From: Planctomycetia bacterium
GTDB lineage: Bacteria > Planctomycetota > Planctomycetia > Pirellulales > UBA1268
Direction: 5' to 3'
Assembly (NCBI GenBank): GCA_009919445.1
Contig: RGBY01000083.1
Location: 1 to 9,767, forward strand
Length of the DNA stretch: 9,767 nucleotides
Positions within the stretch are counted from its first letter, which is position 1. Each line of letters starts with the position of its first letter. Below are positions 6,563 through 9,767 of this stretch, in pieces. A program made the translations under genes and the position numbers. Under the pieces are notes generated by a model, which worked only from the letters and a program-made list of their open reading frames with translations, was not told the origin of the DNA and did no database searches.

Positions 6563-9556
6563 ATGACGAATGCGGCAATTCACCGTCTGGCTGCCCAGCT
6601 TGAAGGCGAACTTGTCACTGACAGTCTCAGCCGGACGATCTATGCGACCGACGCATCGGAGTATCAGGAGCGGCCGCTGGCGGTTGCCTGGCCAGAGTCT
6701 GCCACTGATGTGCAGCAGCTGATTCGGTTTGCGGCTGCTGAGGGCGTGGGCATCATCCCGCGGGCAGCTGGGACGTCACTGGCCGGGCAGGTGGTCGGCG
6801 GTGGCATCGTGGTCGATGCGGGTCGGCATCTGAACCGGATCATCGCCCTCGATGTAAAGCAGCGGCGGGTGCGGGTGCAGCCGGGTGTGATCAGGAACGA
6901 CCTCAACCGCTTCCTCGCCCCGCACGGGCTGTTCTTTGGCCCCGAGACCTCGACTGCCAACTGGGCGATGCTTGGCGGCATGGTCGGCAATAACTCCTGT
7001 GGTTCAAACTCAATTGCCTATGGTTCTACGCGTGACCATCTCATTTCAGTCCGTGGTTTCTTAAGTGACGGCAGTGAGGCCAGCTTCGGTCCCTTATCGG
7101 CGGAAGCTTTCGTTGCGAAGTGCAATGGCCCAGACTGTCTGGAAACACGGATCTATCAGCGGCTGGCTGCTCTGCTCGGTGATGCCTCCACCCGGCAGAC
7201 CATCCGTGAGGCGATGCCCAAGCCAGAGGTGACCCGCCGCAATACAGGCTATGCGCTGGATGCCCTGCTCGATGCCAGCTGCTTTGATCCGGCCAGTGAC
7301 AAGCCCTTCAACCTCTGCCGACTCCTTGCCGGTTCCGAGGGCACGCTTTTTTTTGGTGTCGAATACGAACTCAACCTGCTGCCGTTGCCGCCAGCAGGCG
7401 GCCTGCTTGTTGTGCATTGCGAGTCGGTGACTGAGGCCTTGCAGGCAGCCGTGCTGGTGATGCAGCGACGGCACTGCCTGCCAGCAGGACAGATGGAGGT
7501 GACGGCAGCCGACCCACCACAGCTGACGGGTTGTGAACTGATTGACAGCAAGATCCTTGACTGCACCAAGGAAAACCTTGAGCAGGCCCGCAATCGAACG
7601 TTTGTGGTTGGTGAGCCTGGGGCGGTTCTGGTCGTTGAACTCAGGCACCCTGAGCAAGCTCAGTTAGAGGCGGGGCTGGCAGCGATTGCAGCCGACCTCA
7701 AGGTGGCTGGTATTGGCTATGCCTTCCCAAAACTCTTTGGATCAGAGGCAGACAAGGTTTGGGAACTTCGCCGGGCTGGTCAGGGGCTGGTCAATAACCT
7801 GCCGGGTGCTGCCAAGCCTCGGGAAGTGATTGAAGACACCGCCGTGGCCATCGACGATCTGCCGGCCTACATCAGCGAGGTCGATCACCTGCTGGCGACA
7901 AACTATGGCATTGATTGTGTTCACTACGCCCATGCCGGCGCAGGCGAGTTACACCTGCGGCCACTCTTTGATCTGCATACTGCCACAGGTCTGGCGATGT
8001 TTCGGGGTGTGGCTGCCGATGTGGCGGCGCTAGTCAAAAAGTACCGAGGCAGCCTCTCAGGGGAGCATGGCGATGGCCGGCTGCGGGGCGAGTTCATTCG
8101 GATGATGGTTGGAGATGCCTGCTATGAGCTGTTTCGGCAGGTCAAGCAGATCTTTGACCCCGCTGGCATCTTTAACCCCGGCAAGATCATCGACACGCCA
8201 CCAATGGATAGCCAGTTGCGTATTACGCCGGGGCAAACCGAGCCCGAGCACGAGACAGTCTTTCGCTTTGCCGACACCGGTGGGGTGCTGCGGGCGGCGG
8301 AGAAATGCACAGGCGTCGGGCAGTGCCGTAAGCCAGCCGCGGCCGGCGGCACGATGTGTCCAAGTTATATGGCCACCCGCAACGAGTCTGATACGACGCG
8401 GGCGCGGGCCAACGTGCTGCGGCAGGCATTGTCAGATCCGTCAGTTGCTGATCCGTGGAGCCAGCCGGAGATTGCCGAGGCGATGGACCTCTGCCTCTCC
8501 TGCAAAGCCTGTAAAAGTGAGTGCCCCTCTAGCGTTGATATGGCTCGGCTGAAGGCTGAGTGGGAGCAGCACCGGCATGACGCCTGCGGGGTGCCGCTGC
8601 GGACCCGTCTGCTGGCCAGATCGGCAGGCATGTTGAGGCTGGCTGCTGATCTGGCCCCCTGGGCGTACAACGTCGCCAGCATGACACCGGCTCTTTCCCG
8701 AGTTGTGAAATGGCTACTGGGTGTTGCCCCGGGACGGTCGCTGCCGCCTGTCTCCACAACAACACTCAGACGTTGGCACCGGCGGCTGAAAAAAACCGTG
8801 CCCCAGCCTGCTGCTACACATGGTCGGGTGCATCTCTTTGTGGATGAGTTCACCGATACGCTTGACGTGTCAGTCGGGATTGCCGCGATCGAACTGTTGG
8901 AGGCCCTCGGCTATGAAGTGGTGCTGCCAGCGCATGTCGACAGTGGTCGTGGCCAGATCTCCAAGGGTCTGTTGCGGGAGGCTCAGCCGCTTGCCACTCG
9001 CAACGTGGAACTGCTGGCCACATGCGTCACTGCCGAGGAACCCCTGATTGGTCTCGAGCCCTCGGCCATTCTTGGCTTTCGCGATGAGTACCCTGACCTC
9101 GTGCCAGCGGCACTACTTCCCCAAGCCCGGTCGTTAGCCGCCAACACGCTTTTGATCGATGAGTTTTTGGCTCGAGAGATTGACCGAGGCAGAGTGACGT
9201 CGGCCGCGTTTACAACCACCGCCAGAAAAATCTTGTTGCACGGCCACTGCCATCAGAAGGCACTCGCTTCAGTCGAGCCGACCCGGCGGCTGCTTACGCT
9301 TCCTGCGAACTACACAGTTGAAATCATTCCCAGCGGCTGCTGCGGCATGGCGGGTTCATTCGGTTATGAGCGGGAACACTTTGATGTCTCCATGCAGATT
9401 GGCGAACTTGTGCTCTTTCCTGCGGTACGGGCGGCGGTGGCCGAGACGCTGCTGGCTGCCCCCGGCACCAGTTGCCGCCATCAGATCAAGGATGGCACTG
9501 GCCGCATCGCCCAGCATCCGGTTGAGATTCTCCGAGCCGCCTTGCGGCCCACCTGA
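6563..9556 (+). CDS. FAD-binding and (Fe-S)-binding oxidoreductase, YdiJ-like (D-2-hydroxyacid dehydrogenase)
   Basis: A 997-residue fusion of a GlcD-like flavin half and a GlcF/GlpC-like Fe-S half, the architecture and length of E. coli YdiJ. The PCMH-type FAD domain covers ~40-215 (PRAAGTSLAGQVVGGG at 66-81; GPETSTANWAMLGGMVGNNSCG at 126-147 in part). The FAD-oxidase C-terminal domain covers ~228-543, with H457-x6-H464 and E501 (SGEHGDG) matching the metal site of D-2-hydroxyglutarate dehydrogenase-like enzymes. Fe-S motifs are C582-x5-C588-x10-C599-P, then C644-x2-C647-x2-C650-x3-C654-P. The C-terminal cysteine-rich domains have GHCHQKA (894-900) and GCCGMAGSFGYE (925-936). The likely reaction is oxidation of a D-2-hydroxyacid (2-hydroxyglutarate, lactate or glycolate) with electrons passed toward the quinone pool. 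No signal peptide is seen, so it is cytoplasmic or membrane-associated. It is monocistronic here. Oddities: the first CCG motif reads D-S-G-R-G (793-797), and the first Fe-S motif lacks its second Cys. The exact substrate is not determinable. Confidence 0.93.
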   Translation: MTNAAIHRLAAQLEGELVTDSLSRTIYATDASEYQERPLAVAWPESATDVQQLIRFAAAEGVGIIPRAAGTSLAGQVVGGGIVVDAGRHLNRIIALDVKQRRVRVQPGVIRNDLNRFLAPHGLFFGPETSTANWAMLGGMVGNNSCGSNSIAYGSTRDHLISVRGFLSDGSEASFGPLSAEAFVAKCNGPDCLETRIYQRLAALLGDASTRQTIREAMPKPEVTRRNTGYALDALLDASCFDPASDKPFNLCRLLAGSEGTLFFGVEYELNLLPLPPAGGLLVVHCESVTEALQAAVLVMQRRHCLPAGQMEVTAADPPQLTGCELIDSKILDCTKENLEQARNRTFVVGEPGAVLVVELRHPEQAQLEAGLAAIAADLKVAGIGYAFPKLFGSEADKVWELRRAGQGLVNNLPGAAKPREVIEDTAVAIDDLPAYISEVDHLLATNYGIDCVHYAHAGAGELHLRPLFDLHTATGLAMFRGVAADVAALVKKYRGSLSGEHGDGRLRGEFIRMMVGDACYELFRQVKQIFDPAGIFNPGKIIDTPPMDSQLRITPGQTEPEHETVFRFADTGGVLRAAEKCTGVGQCRKPAAAGGTMCPSYMATRNESDTTRARANVLRQALSDPSVADPWSQPEIAEAMDLCLSCKACKSECPSSVDMARLKAEWEQHRHDACGVPLRTRLLARSAGMLRLAADLAPWAYNVASMTPALSRVVKWLLGVAPGRSLPPVSTTTLRRWHRRLKKTVPQPAATHGRVHLFVDEFTDTLDVSVGIAAIELLEALGYEVVLPAHVDSGRGQISKGLLREAQPLATRNVELLATCVTAEEPLIGLEPSAILGFRDEYPDLVPAALLPQARSLAANTLLIDEFLAREIDRGRVTSAAFTTTARKILLHGHCHQKALASVEPTRRLLTLPANYTVEIIPSGCCGMAGSFGYEREHFDVSMQIGELVLFPAVRAAVAETLLAAPGTSCRHQIKDGTGRIAQHPVEILRAALRPT

Positions 9557-9574
9557 GGCAACCGGCTGGTTGCC
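9557..9574 (+). terminator. Perfect 7-bp hairpin immediately after the YdiJ-like stop
   Basis: GGCAACC (9557-9563), loop GGCT, GGTTGCC (9568-9574). The stem begins at the base after TGA. No T-run follows (CGGTGTTTGGG), so it is a weak candidate for an intrinsic terminator; a role in protecting the mRNA 3' end is equally possible. Confidence 0.45.
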
Positions 9575-9767
9575 CGGTGTTTGGGTGGCGGGCTCGTGTC
9601 CCAGGTCGCCCAGAAAGTACTTTTTCAACCCCCGTAGAGCGGGTTTTCAGCCGTGTGGCTCGTGGGTAGATAGGAAACAGCCGTGCTCATGAAATTCTCA
9701 CATGCGGCTCACAATTCCCTTACCTGCGGTGACGACACTCCTGGCGTGGAAATGAGGCGACCGCGTG
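9575..9767. other. 3' flanking region without a recognisable gene
   Basis: Nothing here reads as a convincing coding region on either strand. It holds a short CAGCCGTG repeat (9648-9655 and 9678-9685, 30 bases apart), a 4-bp AGCC/GGCT hairpin (9649-9652/9657-9660), and a longer bulged hairpin, AGCCG/CGGCT plus CATG/CATG (9679-9709). The window ends before any next gene is clear. Confidence 0.5.
9627..9647 (+). terminator. Weak hairpin with short T-tract
   Basis: AACCC (9627-9631) pairs with GGGTT (9641-9645) around a 9-base loop, and the 3' arm runs into TTTT (9644-9647). Short stem and short T-run make this a tentative second terminator, about 70 bases after the YdiJ-like stop. Confidence 0.3.

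Noticed and set aside
7094..7657. 187-residue open frame on the minus strand
   Set aside because: It is a shadow of the FAD-oxidase domain of the YdiJ-like gene on the other strand.

Overview
This 9.8-kb window looks like chromosomal DNA of a Planctomycetota bacterium, probably a Pirellula-type lineage. The evidence is the gene families together with moderately high GC. A DUF1553 (PSD1) protein is followed by a Tat-exported DUF1501 protein, which is a hallmark planctomycete pair. Next to it are an exported DUF1080 protein and a large exported multidomain redox protein. No rRNA, tRNA, CRISPR array, transposase or phage gene is visible.

Layout: (1) 1-1770 (+) is the C-terminal part of a PSCyt/DUF1549/DUF1553 protein; its start lies outside the window. 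(2) 1771-2065 is a 295-base gap packed with hairpins. It holds a near-perfect 18-bp inverted repeat enclosing about 165 bases, and inside that an exact 30-bp tandem duplication. (3) 2066-3508 (+) encodes a DUF1501 protein with a twin-arginine signal. (4) On the minus strand, converging on it with only an 18-base gap, are a DUF1080 protein (3527-4189) and, upstream of that, a 663-residue protein (4286-6277) joining a redoxin-like domain, a c-type haem domain, a PHM/DBH-like type II copper monooxygenase module and a C-terminal EF-hand. (5) 6278-6562 is a divergent intergenic region. (6) 6563-9556 (+) encodes a YdiJ-like FAD plus Fe-S 2-hydroxyacid dehydrogenase of about 1000 residues. (7) 9557-9767 is non-coding as far as I can see, with several small hairpins.

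How the genes may work together: the first four all encode exported or envelope proteins of families linked in planctomycetes to outer-compartment redox chemistry and breakdown of complex organic matter. The DUF1553/DUF1501 pair would be one transcript. The copper/haem protein and the DUF1080 protein would be a second, facing it. The FAD/Fe-S dehydrogenase is cytoplasmic or inner-membrane-associated, is transcribed divergently and probably serves central 2-hydroxyacid oxidation. No substrate can be read from the sequence.

The items most worth a second look are the structured element between DUF1553 and DUF1501, the four-module copper/haem protein with all six expected copper ligands, and the altered cysteine motifs in the YdiJ-like protein. 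All calls rest on reading motifs by eye; no database search was possible.
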